Assembly (NCBI GenBank): GCA_025266875.1
Contig: JALLLT010000005.1
Coordinates: forward strand, 992,001 to 1,056,000
Origin: Fennellomyces sp. T-0311
Taxonomy: Eukaryota > Mucoromycota > Mucoromycetes > Mucorales > Lichtheimiaceae
Reading direction: 5' to 3'
DNA length: 64,000 nucleotides
Positions 48,989 through 61,449 of this stretch are shown in pieces (position 1 is the first letter of the stretch; the number at the start of each line of letters is the position of its first letter). The translations under genes and the position numbers were made by a program. A model generated the notes under the pieces. The model saw nothing but the letters and a program-made list of their open reading frames with translations. It searched no databases and was not told the origin of the DNA.

Positions 48989-49514
48989 TGTGAAGCGGAA
49001 ACAGGATAAGAAAGTCGAGATAGTGGTCACACGACTCTTCCGAAATGATCGTGACACTCCAGCAGTCCGACGAAGCAAAGCTCTGTGAGATCATACCAGT
49101 ATATTGTATATACAATAATCCATTTTACGCCAAGCTTAAAAAACACATACATGATATACCATGGAACCGCTTCGCAAAACCGACTTCAATGATTTTATAT
49201 AACTTAATTATACGGGTTAATCGGTCCCAGTCATGAGATGCCTGCATAGAGAGGAGATGGCACTTGACGCAAATATAGCGACTGGCATGATACATAGAAG
49301 CTATCCTGACGATTCAACAGTTGCCGTCGATTGGAAAAGAACAGGGTTATCGGGTCGTAAAGTGAGGACACATATCCAACTTTGCAATATCCAGCCAAAA
49401 GTCAAGAAAATACCTGAAACTGTCTACTATAACTCGCTCAAAACTCTGAGCTCCACTCACAAAATTAGGCATATCCGCTTCAGCAATAGACTGGTTACCA
49501 TGGTTTCTAGGTAA

Positions 49515-49590
49515 TAGCCATGTACTATGGAGTTTTTCTGCTGGAGTAGGTAGTAAGGGTGATCTCATATCCTTTTTCCATAGAGTACTT
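49515..49590. repeat. 76-bp insertion present only in copy A, imperfect inverted ends
   Basis: Compared with the equivalent point in copy B (near 58582), copy A has an extra 76 bp whose borders contain GTACTATGGA and, inverted with two extra bases, TCCATAGAGTAC. It resembles a tiny non-autonomous element. Confidence 0.5.
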
Positions 49591-50127
49591 TCCGGTCCGA
49601 ATGCTTTTGCACTTTTGACATTTCTATTTTCTATGCTTTTCAATTTGTCGTTTACAGGTACTGCTTTTATTTAATTCCTTCTAGCGCCGGTCTATTTTTT
49701 GACGTATCTCGGTCCCAAATTGCAATAGCAATACGAGCGCAACTATCCCTTATTACTTTCATTTATTACCATCCATGACAAAAGAACAAAATGGGCCCTC
49801 AGCTTGGCCAATTTTCTTAAACCTTGATAAAGACATGAATCAAAGACAAAAATCACACTTGTCTAAATAAACTTTTCCTCTGTCCCTAATTTGACTAACT
49901 GTTAACATCACTGAGTCCGTCATTTGAATTCACTACAAAAAAAGCTAATAGATCAATCGCAGGATCAGTTTCCATTTAACGACAAACGCTATCAAGATGG
50001 ATTTTCCAAGGCACTACTAGCCTTTGGCTTTTAGACTTCTCTGAGGTTTCTCACTTTCGAATATTTTTCATTTCATGTGTTTTTCTTGCTCTGACATTTC
50101 ATTTCGTATGCTCATCTTCTACTTCAG

Positions 50128-50418
50128 ATGCTCTTGGCATATTATCGTTTAGCAGAAGCTTATTATTTTTCGATCATAACTCTATACCAAGTTACGCTAG
50201 GAATAAAAACTCAACGGTTCCATGAAGCGTGTATCCGGGAGCATTTAGCACAAAATACCAAACATACTTTTGCATCGCAAAAGCGTCCTGTAAGTCACGT
50301 TTAACCACCAAAAAAATATATCTCATCCAAGTAAACTTTTTTCCTCCAGCGCGAATACTTTAAGCCGCTACCGAAATTGGATGCGGCTATAACTACTTTA
50401 CAAAAAGCAGATATATAG
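50128..50418 (+). CDS. Unknown small gene, 3' exons, copy A
   Basis: An exon opening right after an acceptor-like TACTTCAG reads MLLAYYRLAEAYYFS ... HTFASQKRP. It splices at GTAAGTCACG to an exon after CCTCCAG reading REYFKPLPKLDAAITTLQ and ends at TAG 50418. Both exons are also open and spliceable in copy B (59133-59423), with only two or three residue changes. Upstream exons are likely (for example near 49770-50030) but not resolved. The family is not recognised. Confidence 0.35.
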
Positions 50419-51366
50419 CAAGGAGATTCAATTGCTGGTTTAACGAATAAATGTACCCAGAGGACCTTCGAGCATTGCACTGCTGGCTCGAAACGAGGTA
50501 CGTAGAAAGTCAGTGCTTTTATTTCTAGTCAAGTTCATGTGATTTTTTAAAGGCCAATTCACTTTTATAGCAAGCTTATCGATCTGGATATACCTTTGAA
50601 TTGCTGCATATAATCAATATGGAAAAACCTCTCCTTTCACTTTTGGATTTTAATCCCGCCGGTTATGCCCGTATGTTCTCTGACTTTGCTCTATACGTAT
50701 CTTGTATTCTCATGTATGCTACTTCTTTTTAATTATTCGAGTCACGAAAAGCACTGGATGGTCGAAAAGGAGCAATTGGAGCCGACTTCTTCGTAATTTT
50801 TGGGATAACTTATTACGTAGTCATTGATTTGACTACGTAGCTATAAAAACAAGCAAAGGTACATTTAGACTCTCCACAAAGTGTACTTTTACTTCAAATA
50901 GCTCTAATCGTTGAATGATATAGAACAATATACGTGACTGAGCAGAAATACTTTTGTTAGCTCAACCACCGATCGGATTCATTTGTCATAAAAGTTAATT
51001 ACAGAGAAATCTAAGGTGTATCCAGAAGTTGGGTGGCTGATTGAACCAGCAACTAAGTAAAAGTTTTGTTAAAACCAAGTAGGGTACTGTAAATGTGTTT
51101 GTAAGTTCATGTAGTAAGTAGATTTGACTGATTGATAACGCTTTTCTTTTTAAAAAGCACAAATGTGCATCCAATAATTTTAGAGCAAAGTTAGCCGATG
51201 GATGAGAAGTTAACTTAGAAAACATGCAGCTATCAACTATAACCACTGCTCTTTAGGCTCATCAACACTTCAAGCGATTGTAAAGCGGCGGAAGAAACAG
51301 CAGCGTGAAATGCCCAGAAAGTCTAATCAGACTACGTTCTGGGCATACAAGAGGTTTCGTTCTACG

Positions 51367-51434
51367 TAACCAGCAATGGAGGTACCAGTCAAGATCGTTT
51401 GATTTGCCTGTTTAGAACTGTTGGCATATGTCAT
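51367..51434 (-). pseudogene. Fragment of the Tim17-like gene first exon, unit A
   Basis: On the minus strand MTYANSSKQANQTILTGTSI matches the first exon of the Tim17-like gene at 28028 (MSLADRVKQTSQTVLTGTSI), including the position of the following intron. Nothing downstream of the exon is retained. Confidence 0.6.
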
Positions 51435-51689
51435 TAATATATTTTTAACCTAAAATACCACCACTATGTTGGCAATGGATCTAAGCCATCCGGTGCAATA
51501 TGGTTCATTTATTTACAAGCTAAGCGAAATGATTTCAGTAAAGATTATATGATGGACTTTTGTTCAATCGTTCTGTGATACAGTAGAACCCCATTTTTGC
51601 ACACCCGTTATTTACACACCCCCGCTTTTTGCACAAGATTTTTGAAAAATCCTCCTGTGCAAAAAACGGGGTTCAACTATATCGCCGGA

Positions 51690-52560
51690 GAACTTCGCGG
51701 AAGCTGGTCACGCTTTCCAGTTGAATGGCATCCCTCCTTTAGCCGTTCAATCTTGGGATTCACGATAGTCGAAGATAGATCGGCACTTGGATACGTCATA
51801 TGTCGATATTCCTTCGCCTTGAATTTATACTCGCATTTCATCTTTTCGATTCTGGTAGCGGTTTTCTTCAATTTGATCTGTATTAAACAATGTTAAAAGT
51901 TGACGAAACACCGCATATAAGCAGATAACACATACGCATATGTCCCAGAAGCATTTCGTGAAGGGAATTAGCTCTTCATCCCGCCTTCCGAAGTGAGCTG
52001 GGATGACGGCACTCCATTCTCGTTTCATGATATAAACGTCAGCACGCGGTGTATGCAATGACCATAATCGCATCTCGTGTCCTACCAACAAATAAGATTA
52101 GCCGATACGTATGTATTAAGAACTGCAATCTGCTTACGATAGACATGTAGAAAATATAGTTTGCTCTTTGCGACGTTTTCAAAGCAGGCCATGGGGTACT
52201 GATCGGCAAGAAATTTTACCACCGACAGCATACCGAATGTGCCCTTATGGTGGTCAAAGGAGCTTTTCGTTTTGTCTGCACACGAATATCGATGAAAAGT
52301 TTCCAACAACAACATCTCCGCTCGGAAGCCATCGCCCATATCGCGACGTACCACACTGTCGACCTTGTAGCAGTCTCAGTCGGCATATAAAGTATTGGCT
52401 TTTTTAAGAGCGGCGCGTATCGAATGCAATAGCTCTTCTCCGGGAAAAAACTCTACACGCTGGTCTTGAACTGCTGCTATTGTTGTGCAGAGTACGGAGC
52501 GTACCAAAGCGCCATCATAATAGCTTTCCGAATGAGATAAGTTTGTCCTCGGATTGTATA
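51690..52560 (-). pseudogene. Decayed Mucoromycota-type gene of unknown function, unit A
   Basis: Minus-strand exon-like blocks: YNPRTNLSHSESYYDGALV ... QDQRVEFFPGEELLHSI, then MGDGFRAEMLLLETFH ... DKTKSSFDHHKGTFGML, KFLADQYPMACFENVAKSKLYF, MRLWSLHTPRADVYIMKREW and a basic C-terminal stretch. At least one in-frame stop (after ANTLYAD, near 52390) separates them. A diverged relative lies at 61450-62400. I recall the block pattern as a repeated, uncharacterised Mucoromycota family but cannot name it. Confidence 0.5.
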
Positions 52561-52749
52561 TATCTCGTGAACTGTAAATGCAAACATTGGTTAAAACGAC
52601 ATATGTATAATTGGCTATATTTGAACGTACAAGATCGATATAACATCCTGCAAGAAGAATGTAATTACTTTGGTGCCATCGGTATATACTGGCACCTGCC
52701 GTGCTTCTTCGTTCATTTTTTTACTGTCGACCTAATTCGATTGTGAATA

Positions 52750-53630
52750 AATACATTCAAATCCAGAGGTCCCCGCGCCCAAATTAGGAAATACCTTTTA
52801 TAATTCAAAAGTAAACAGAGAGCATCAAAAAAGTCACCTTTCTGGGGAAGAGCAGAAGTCATGTGAGATCACTCAGTATAGGGGGGTACGTAACAAAAGA
52901 GAGGTACTTTGGAAGCAGTGTTATTTCACTGAACCAACCACTGACGACCATCGCACTGTGCTTGTTGTGCGTTTGATCAGTTGATACTATATGACTCACC
53001 ACTCCAATCATCACAGTATTGTATTGGCATTGTCAATCAAAAAAGTGCCACGTCATCTCTCTGACTGATAATGTCAACCGATGGACGAAAGCGACGCGTG
53101 TCCTACAGCAGGTAACTGCGTTAGTATGCAGGTCGAAAATATTTCTTCAGTGCTTACCATGACATCCCAATAGAAAGGAAGTATCTAAACCAAACGCGTT
53201 ACAAAAGTGCTGTTGCTAGACGATTCAAAGTCTTATTTACCTTACAATTCATACATTGGTGGCACTCAAATAGATAAGAAACCTAAAAAAAAATGAGTTT
53301 TCTTCAGTGTCTAAGATTAAGTGACGAACTCACACGCTATCACGACTTCCACAAAGAGTAACCTGCAATCTAAATGAAACAAATTATTACTTTGGCAAAT
53401 TCAAATGGCTGGACTTACCGATAAGAGTGAAAATGAGAAATAGGAGCGAAAGAGAGAGTAAATTTAATGCGACTTAGCGGAACTTTATGTACTCGCACAC
53501 TGTAATGTTTGTGGTCATCTGCGTCTCTTCACCTGCACACCCCTAGCTCTTCCCCCAACATCTTCAGCGTTCAGCCAATAAATTTAGTCGAAAAAATTGA
53601 GTTGCCCATCCCCCCGAATAGCCCATTCTA
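52750..53630. other. Spacer with possible tiny minus-strand exons
   Basis: No long frame. Several donor/acceptor-like pairs on the minus strand between 53080 and 53470 could link very short exons encoding a Cys-containing peptide (SYLFECHQCMNCK), but no start is evident. Confidence 0.25.
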
Positions 53631-53989
53631 ATAAATTCTCACCTCTAGGTGTGTATACATACTGCGTCCGGTGTGCCGTCTAAATACCTTGAAAATGGCG
53701 CAAAATAATCAAAACCATTGTCATCACTTGGTATACCATTCAATTTTTGACACGCAGCACTAGGCATCTTATTCCTTCTTGCTATGCCATCACCATATAT
53801 TACGATGTCATATCGCTCCCGGCAATGCAGGCATTTAGCAAATAATGGTGATATTACGATGAGTCATACCTGTAGATAAACAATCCACGATCGTCGTGTG
53901 CACTCAGCAAAAACTCGGCCTAAACACCCCATAAAAGCATCGGTTAATTCCAAGTGTTACTTTCATTTGACTTTGTTTCCTGAAACGAG

Positions 53990-54839
53990 GTATTTAGGAA
54001 TCACCGTATATTCGAAAGCGTTTTAAACCAGGAAACGATCTTACCCCTACTGATGGCTGGGTGGATGTTGTCACGGTATCCGCTGTCTTGTTTCTCCTCT
54101 GCCATTTTTGTAAACGTCTTCTTTCCCGCTGATAGCTTGACCATCGTCTCCATTGGCCTGGTTGGTTCACATGGGATTCATCGGATGCTCATTGCTCAGC
54201 AATTCATGCTTCAAAAATTCTTTTCTTCTTTTAATACACGTATCACTTACTGAGCCATTTATTTTTTCGTTTCCCTGACCTAAAGTAGTAACATGCATAA
54301 AATTATCTTTGACGAGGCAGTGGCGCTGTTACTTACGAGGCTGTTGATTGAATTGTAAGTGTTATTTTGTCGCCCGATATAATTGACTTTTACTTCGACG
54401 TTGCCTTGAATGCTTATTCCAGGAACTGAAATGGATGCGCCTCGGCCTGGGTGTGTCTGGTCAACAGTTGCCGAATTGCTCGTTCTTGCTGGTTTCTTCA
54501 AACAACAAACGTCTTAATGATCTAAACATCAAAGTAAAACCAATGTTATAAAATCATATTTACAGCGTATGAACGATGGTTTACTTCAATATCTGCCTTG
54601 ATGCGTGCAACAGCTTTAATCTTTGCTTTTCCACCTTGACGCACTTTGTCAGCCTAATTAACGTAGGCCATAACTGTATTGTATATATCGATCAGACCCG
54701 CGTCATCGACAGCTTTATCATATTCTTTCAGAGCGTTGATCGCGTTCCGGCTTTTAAACCCGGCTCTGGCGAAGTACTTCATTGCTATTCTGTGTTGTAG
54801 ATAAACTAGCAGAAATGATTTTGAGTGTTTGCTCGGCAT
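53990..54839 (-). CDS. Hypothetical multi-exon gene, unrecognised
   Basis: From MPSKHSKSF at 54839 the minus strand shows protein-like blocks: RNAINALKEYDKAVDDAGLI, ADKVRQGGKAKIKAVARIKA, ARTSNSATVDQTHPGRGASI and NVEVKVNYIGRQNNTYNSIN. These are followed by GTAAGT-type donors and further short exon-like segments to about 53990. At least one frame break (after VMAYVN) must be an intron or a lesion. No domain is recognised. Confidence 0.3.
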
Positions 54840-55137
54840 TTAACCCCTCCCCGATATAGAATTGGACATTGCAACCACCAACCACGGCACTATATCACTG
54901 AAAATAATTTCTGGGGAATTTTGGTGAATGATTTTTTGAAGTTGTTAAACATAAGTTTTTTAACCGCTTGAGTTGCTAAAAATGGTAGTACAGATGGTTA
55001 AAAAGCTTGTGTTTAACTGCTGTAACCACTTTTAACCATCGAAATTTTTTGCAGTGATCCGCATGAGTAGTTTATTCTGATGCTCTAGTTGCACGGCAGC
55101 TCTAGCATAAACGCTCAGTTGTCACCCAATTTGTATT

Positions 55138-56259
55138 ATCACCAACCCTCGCAAGCTTGGTCTTTTCACAAACCCACTTGCCTTGGGATACATGGGGTAT
55201 GTCAATTTCTAAAAGAAAAAATAGCATGCATGACACTAACAGCATGTTTCACTTTAGCATGACGATGAAGAGATCATTACCGTCCTGAACCGAGCAGTCG
55301 GTCTGGATACACTTTCTAGGACACCACTAATTGCTACGGTGTGGGTAAAACGAACGCCTTCTCAGCAAATTCTCTTCTAAAGAGGGCATGCGCAACAAGG
55401 TGTTCCTATGCATTAAATTCGGAATCTTGCGTAACGAGGCAGGTGACTTTATTGAATCCAGTGGAAAACCAGAGTATGTTCGTTAAGCATGCAAAGCCAA
55501 TCTAAAGCGCCTTAGTGTTGATACAATTATTGATCTGTATTATATGCCCCGATACGTAAGACAATGTATAAAGTACAACATCATACTATAAGCTTTGCTA
55601 ATAGCCGTTATGTAGTCCTATTGAAGAAACAGTAATGATCTCGTTGAACTGGTAAACGAAGGGAAAATTCGGTACATTGGTCTTTCGGAAATGACTCCAG
55701 ACGAACTGCGTCGTGTTCATAAAGTGTATCTCATTACCGCCGTCCAAGTCGAATACTCACCTTTGACTTTGAATATCGAAACTGATGGCGTACTTGCAGC
55801 CTCACGTGAACTCAGTGTATCCATTGTTTGGTAGTAAGTCGAAGATCACACGGAGAAAGTAATGGGTAGTAATGTGGGTGTAAAGCTCTCCTTTGGGACG
55901 TGAATGCTTGACAGGTGCAATCAAATCATCAGATCATCGGAATGAAGATGACTGGCATCGCGTGAACCCACACTTTTTGCCTGAAAACTTTGCAAAGAAC
56001 TTGGTGATGGTGGACAAGATCCAAGGCATTGTAGCAAAGAAAAGGATTTCCCTGCAGAACTGATATTGGCGTGGGTGTTGAGTCCGGGAAAAGACTTTTT
56101 CTTGATCCCAGCAGCGAGCGTGTCAAGTATCTCGAGCAAAATGTCAAAGGTGGTCAACCAGACTTATCCAGTGAAGGATTGGCGAAAATTAGAATCATAG
56201 TGAATGCCGCTACAATTAGCAGTGAACATTACATTGGTACAGATCTCTACACAATATAA
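55138..56259 (+). pseudogene. Aldo/keto reductase pseudogene, unit B
   Basis: Second copy of the AKR relic. It keeps NPRKLG where unit A has a stop but lacks an ATG, and has its own frame breaks (around 55330 and 55490, where GTTCGTTAAGCATG introduces a stop). From about 55735 it becomes almost identical to unit A and shares the TAG after SIVW and the frame change at the C-terminal RVKYLEQNV block. The lesions in the identical part are shared; those in the diverged part are private. Confidence 0.78.
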
Positions 56260-56410
56260 TCAATACGTCGCAACTTTCGACCACCCAAATGCTGTAACAC
56301 GACTATAGTTATTGAATATTTATAACCTTTTACCTATAATTTTAGTAAGAGCCACTGATCTTTGTAAAGCTGATGGCCGATAACATTGATTAAATAATAA
56401 TGCTCGAGCT

Positions 56411-58058
56411 TTATTCTTTGTCTTTTTCGGATGGAAGCACCTCAATTAAAGCCATTTTTTTCTCGCCATCCCAGTTGACCATCCTCGTAAAAGAATTGCC
56501 ATGTTTAGCTACCGAAGCTCTCAAATTAAAAGATAGCTCGCGTTGTGCTTTGTTTCCTGATTCAAACTTCTTTTGCTTCTCTGGGTCATCCACAAGTGAT
56601 ACCATCACTGGACGTGCAGTTCTCTGTGCAGAACTACTATGCTTATTTACCCATTTCAGGTTTTGCGCGCGGTTGTCCAGCCGGTCTCCGTTAAGGTGTA
56701 TGATAACATTCCGTGTTTCGCTATAATCGTCAATGAAGGCGCTCGCGACAAGGCGAGGCACTGTCAGGGTCTTCCGGCGCGTATGTAAGTCTTGGTTATC
56801 GTGATGCATGTATACACAAGGATGGCCGTAAGATGTATGGTATAATTTGAGGAGCTGAGAGCTATCTCTGTTGCGAACATGGCCCATGTCGGATACTTCA
56901 TACTTGCTGAAAGACAATCCATTCCATGGAAGAGCACCGATGGTCTTCCATCTTGTCTCCTCGGTAATTGATGGCAGCGGTATTACGTTGCGTGTGCTTC
57001 CTTGCTTCTCTGATGCTTCCGATCGTTCTTTTTCTCGAGTTTTACGTGGCAGTTTGGGGTCAGCGTATACTAGGTTTTCCAGCGAGTTGTCATGCTTATC
57101 GCCGTTCATGTGAGAAATAAGAACGTTTTCTGGTCGACATCCATTGAAAGACAGCATAACGAGAGCATGAATCTGGAGAGTAACACGGTAATTGACCGTC
57201 TGTTTAGCACCGGTATCACACATTAGGATGACATACAGATATCCCACCCCATCCTTTCCCGGGCGGAGATGGCTTCCTCTGATTAGGGAGTATACGTTTC
57301 CAGTGTTCGAGACGAGGTAGCGCTCAAATGTCAGAGTGTCGTGTACATTGCGCACTACAGCGTATTTTGTGCCTTCTGGGTGCAATTTCTCCAGTCTGGC
57401 AATCTCGTGATCTTGTAATACAGCCAAGTTATCGCATACAACGAGATTGGACCACGCACAGTTCTCTCGCTTGCCGTCTTTGTGGAATATGTATTGCTCA
57501 TCACTGTTGTATGGTTTTTCTGAGAAAGTGTACACCATGATCTCCTCCAATTTAAAGGCTCTCTTCTTCGTTTTGTCCAGAACGAGATAGTGAAGGTTCG
57601 CATATGCTCGTTTCAAAGGCTTGAGTTTTCCGGTAGCGTTCGAGTAGACAACAGCGTCCTTGTTGACGAAATAACGAGGGTCTGTGGTAACCGGTAGTCT
57701 TGCGTGACGGATTGGTACCAGCTCTTGGTCCTCTGCTGTGTTCGCAATAGACGCGTCTTTTTCGCGTTTGATAGTAACCGCGTCTACAGAATCAAGCTTC
57801 AGAACGGTGTGTACACGTCAGAAAGTTTTGTACCTTGAGCAGATTTATCATCGGTACTCTGAGTATCATTATGTTCGTTGCTTGGTTCCGAGGGCTCACT
57901 GTGCTCCCTCTCGGGTTCTGGACAGAATAGTTACAGATGATTTCATTCATTACGACTGATCCTTGATTACCCTGTGATCGCTCTTCCGTGGTATTCTTAT
58001 CATCGGATTCTGTCTTCTGTAAAGCATCCATTTTCGTTTCTGTCTCGGATTCAGGCAT
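56411..58058 (-). CDS. Triple NUMOD4/HNH-like module protein, copy B (514 aa)
   Basis: Same three-exon structure as copy A, with start at 58058 and final exon 57783-56411, in frame throughout. The first 430 or so residues are nearly identical to copy A, including all three modules. The last 75 residues differ at many positions (for example ARPVMVSLVDDPEKQKKF against TRPVVVSLVDDPETQRKF) and one residue is deleted. Both frames remain open despite this divergence, which argues that both copies have been under coding constraint. Confidence 0.8.
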
Positions 58059-59132
58059 TGTGAAGCGGAAACAGGATAAGAAAGTCGAGATAGTGGTCAC
58101 ACGACTCTTCCGAAATGATCGTGACACTCCAGCAGTCCGACGAAGCAAAGCTCTGTGAGATCATACCAGTATATTGTATATACAATAATCCATTTTACGC
58201 CAAGCTTAAAAAACACATACATGATATACCATGGAACCGCTTCGCAAAACCGACTTCAATGATTTTATATAACTTAATTATACGGGTTAATCGGTCCCAG
58301 TCATGAGATGCCTGCATAGAGAGGAGATGGCACTTGACGCAAATATAGCGACTGGCATGATACATAGAAGCTATCCTGGCGATTCAACAGTTGCCGTCGA
58401 TTGGAAAAGAACAGGGTTATCGGATCGAAAAGTGAGGACACATATCCAACTTTGCAATATCCAACCTAAAGTCAAGAAAATACCTGAAACTGTCTACTAT
58501 AACTCGCTCAAAACTCTGAGCTCCACTCGCAAAATTAGGCATATCCGCTTCAACAATAGACTTGTTACATGGTTTCTAGGTAAGTCCGGTCCGAATGCTT
58601 TTGCCCTTTTGACATTTCTATTTTCTATGCTTTTCAATTTGTCGTTTACAGGTACTGCTTTTATTTAATTCCTTCTAGCGCCGGTCTATTTTTTGACGTA
58701 TCTCGGTCCCAAATTGCAATAGCAATACGAGCGCAACTATCCCTTATTACTTTCATTTATTACCATCCATGACAAAAGAACAAAATGGGCCCTCAGCTTG
58801 GCCAATTTTCTTAAACCTTGATAAAGACATGAATCAAAGACAAAAATCACACTTGTCTAAATAAACTTTTCCTCTGTCCCTAGTTTGACTAACTGTTAAC
58901 ATCACTGAATCCGTCATTTGAATTCACTACAAGAAAAGCTAATAGATCAAAGAAATTTCAATCGCAGGATCAGTTTCCATTTAACGACAGACGCTATCAA
59001 GATGGATTTTCCAAGGCACTACTAGCCTTTGGCTTTTAGACTTCTCTGAGGTTTCTCACTTTCGAATATTTTTCATTTCATGTGTTTTTCTTGCTCTGAC
59101 ATTTCATTTCGTATGCTCATCTTCTACTTCAG

Positions 59133-59423
59133 ATGCTCTTGGCATATTATCGTTTAGCAGAAGCTTATTACTTTTCGATCATAACTCTATACCAAGTTAC
59201 GCTAGGAATAAAAACTCAACGGTTCCATGAAGCGTGTATCCGGGAGCATTTAGCACAAAATACCAAACATACTTTTGCATCGCAAAAGCGTCTTGTAAGT
59301 CACGTTTAACCACGAAAAAAATATATCTCATCCAAGTAAACTTTTTTCCTCCAGCGCGAATACTTTAAGCCGCTACCGAAATTGGATGCGGCTATAACTA
59401 CTTTACAAAAAGCATATATATAG
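59133..59423 (+). CDS. Unknown small gene, 3' exons, copy B
   Basis: Counterpart of 50128-50418 at an offset of 9005 bp. It has the same exon ends and splice sites; differences include KRP to KRL before the intron and QKADI to QKAYI at the end. Function unknown. Confidence 0.35.
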
Positions 59424-60343
59424 CAAGGAGATTCAATTGCTGGTTTAACGAATAAATGTACCCAGAGGACCTTCGAGCATTGCACTGCTGGCTCGAAACG
59501 AGGTACGTAAAAAGTCAGTGCTTTTATTTCTAGTCAAGTTCATGTGATTTTTTAAAGGCCAATTCACTTTTATAGCAAGCTTATCGATCTGGATATACCT
59601 TTGAATTGCTGCATATAATCAATATGGAAAAACCTCTCCTTTCACTTTTGGATTTTAATCCCGCCGGTTATGCCCGTATGTTCTCTGACTTTGCTCTATA
59701 CGTATCTTGTATTCTCATGTATGCTACTTCTTTTTAATTATTCGAGTCACGAAAAGCACTGGATGGTCGAAAAGGAGCAATTGGAGCCGACTTCTTCGTA
59801 ATTTTTGGGATAACTTATTACGTAGTCATTGATTTGACTACGTAGCTATAAAAACAAGCAAAGGTACATTTAGACTCTCCACAAAGTGTACTTTTACTTC
59901 AAATAGCTCTAATCGTTGAATGATATAGAACAATATACGTGACTGAGCAGAAATACTTTTGTTAGCTCAACCACCGATCGGATTCATTTGTCATAAGAGC
60001 TAATTACAGAGAAATCTAAGGTGTATCCAGAAGTTGGGTGGCTGATTGAACCAGCAACTAAGTAAAAGTTTTGTTAAAACCAAGTAGGGTACTGTAAATG
60101 TGTTTGTAGGCCCATCTCGTGATTTTTGGAGCAAAAACAGCGGATGGATGAAACGTTATTTTTGAAAATATGCAACTATCAACTATAATTACCATTTTTT
60201 GAGGCTCATTGAGAAATTCAAGCGATCTATTTTATTGTAAAAACATTAAGGTAAAAACAGCAGTGTACAATACACAGAGTGTCTAATCAGATCACTTTCT
60301 GGGAATACAAGATGTCTCATTCTACGTAACTTGCACTGAAGGT

Positions 60344-61058
60344 GCGGAGAAACAACCCCAGGTGAGAATAAGAGAAGATATTTCCTGCCAGGATAACACA
60401 TATCAGTTCAACACCATTACAAAGTGTACTTACGTAGTAACTTGCCTTCACAAATTAAGGATTACTCCGTATGAACGAACGGGATAAACGCATCAGGAAA
60501 TGGAATTGACTTCAATAGAGCAATGGGGCATTACGCTCCAGGATGGGTGTCAAAGACATCCTCAGATCTGCATGATCAGAATAAAGGAAAGGATCCTATA
60601 CGTCCTCTATCCATTCAGGCAATTCTGAAGACGAAACACTATCTAAACTGCCATCACTGATTCAATATACAAAAAGGATATAAAAGCATAGAGCGTTGCA
60701 TTTGTGGTGAAACAACCACAGATGATAATAATAGAAGATATTTCCTATCGGATAACACATATCGGTTCAACATCATCACGAAGTGTACTTACATAGTAAC
60801 TTGTCTACACGGATTAATAATTACACCGTATGAACGAATGGGATAAACTCAACAGGACATGGAATTGACTCCAATATAGCAATGCAGTCATTACACTGCA
60901 TGGCGGATGTCAAAGACATCCTCAGATCCGCATGATCAGAACAAAGGAAAGGATCCTATACGTCCTCTATCCATTCAGGCAATTCTGAAGACGAAACACT
61001 ATCTAAACTGCCATCGCTAATTCAATACACAAAAGATATAAAAGCATAGAGCGTTGCA
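60344..61058. repeat. Two tandem ~360-bp direct repeats, LTR-like
   Basis: 60344-60700 and 60704-61058 align along their whole length with scattered differences. Each carries ACATCCTCAGATC, an identical stretch of over 50 bp around GGATCCTATACGTCC, then a TATA-like GATATAAAAG and GAGCGTTGCA at its end. The second is followed by TTCAATAAA. The layout resembles retrotransposon LTRs without an internal region. They are absent from unit A. Confidence 0.75.
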
Positions 61059-61216
61059 TTCAATAAAGCATATCCGAAACTTCAAAGATACTTTTATAAG
61101 TCTCTTTTCATTCTTTGTACCGTTGATTCACTTCAGCATTCAATAAATTATATCTGAAACTTCAAAGATACTTTTCGAAGACCTTTTTATTCTTTGTACC
61201 GTTTGATCCACCTCAG
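61057..61216. repeat. Two tandem 80-bp repeats
   Basis: Units 61057-61136 and 61137-61216 both begin CATTCAATAAA and share GAAACTTCAAAGATACTTTT and TTCTTTGTACCGTT. They directly follow the LTR-like repeats. Confidence 0.8.
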
Positions 61217-61250
61217 AAGGTACCAGTCATGACGGTATAAATCTTTTAAT
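61216..61250 (-). pseudogene. Remnant of the Tim17-like first exon, unit B
   Basis: AAGGTACCAGTCATGACGGT corresponds to GAGGTACCGGTCAAGACGGT in the functional gene and to the unit A fragment. It is more decayed, with no ATG left. Confidence 0.4.
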
Positions 61251-61449
61251 GAACATGATTGACAAACAACATTGAGAAAGCCTTCGGACCAGAGATAGTA
61301 CCATTGTGAAGGTAAATTAATTCAAATCACCAAATGTAGTATGATTCATTTATTTACAAATTAAGTGAACTGATGCCAGTGAAGATTACATGATAATCTT
61401 ATCTTTCGATCGCTCTGGGATGCAACAAGAAATTGCGGAAGCTAGTCAT

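Larger units (their letters stand above)
46640..51105. repeat. Segmental duplication, homogenised core, copy A
   Basis: Nearly identical to 55710-60107. Offset is 9070 bp up to about 49510 and about 9005 bp later, because copy A has a 76-bp insertion and copy B a small one. Identity is almost complete except for about 47290-47770. It contains the AKR 3' end, the HNH gene and a small gene. Homology continues beyond both ends, but far more diverged. Confidence 0.9.
55710..60107. repeat. Segmental duplication, homogenised core, copy B
   Basis: Counterpart of 46640-51105. The near-identity stops abruptly at about 60107, where sequence similarity with unit A drops but remains visible (CTATCAACTATAA..., TCTAATCAGA..., TTCTACGTAAC...). 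Confidence 0.9.

Noticed and set aside
60344..61216. CRISPR-like array
   Set aside because: Repeats are long, adjacent and without unique spacers, in a eukaryotic context; they are tandem/LTR-like.
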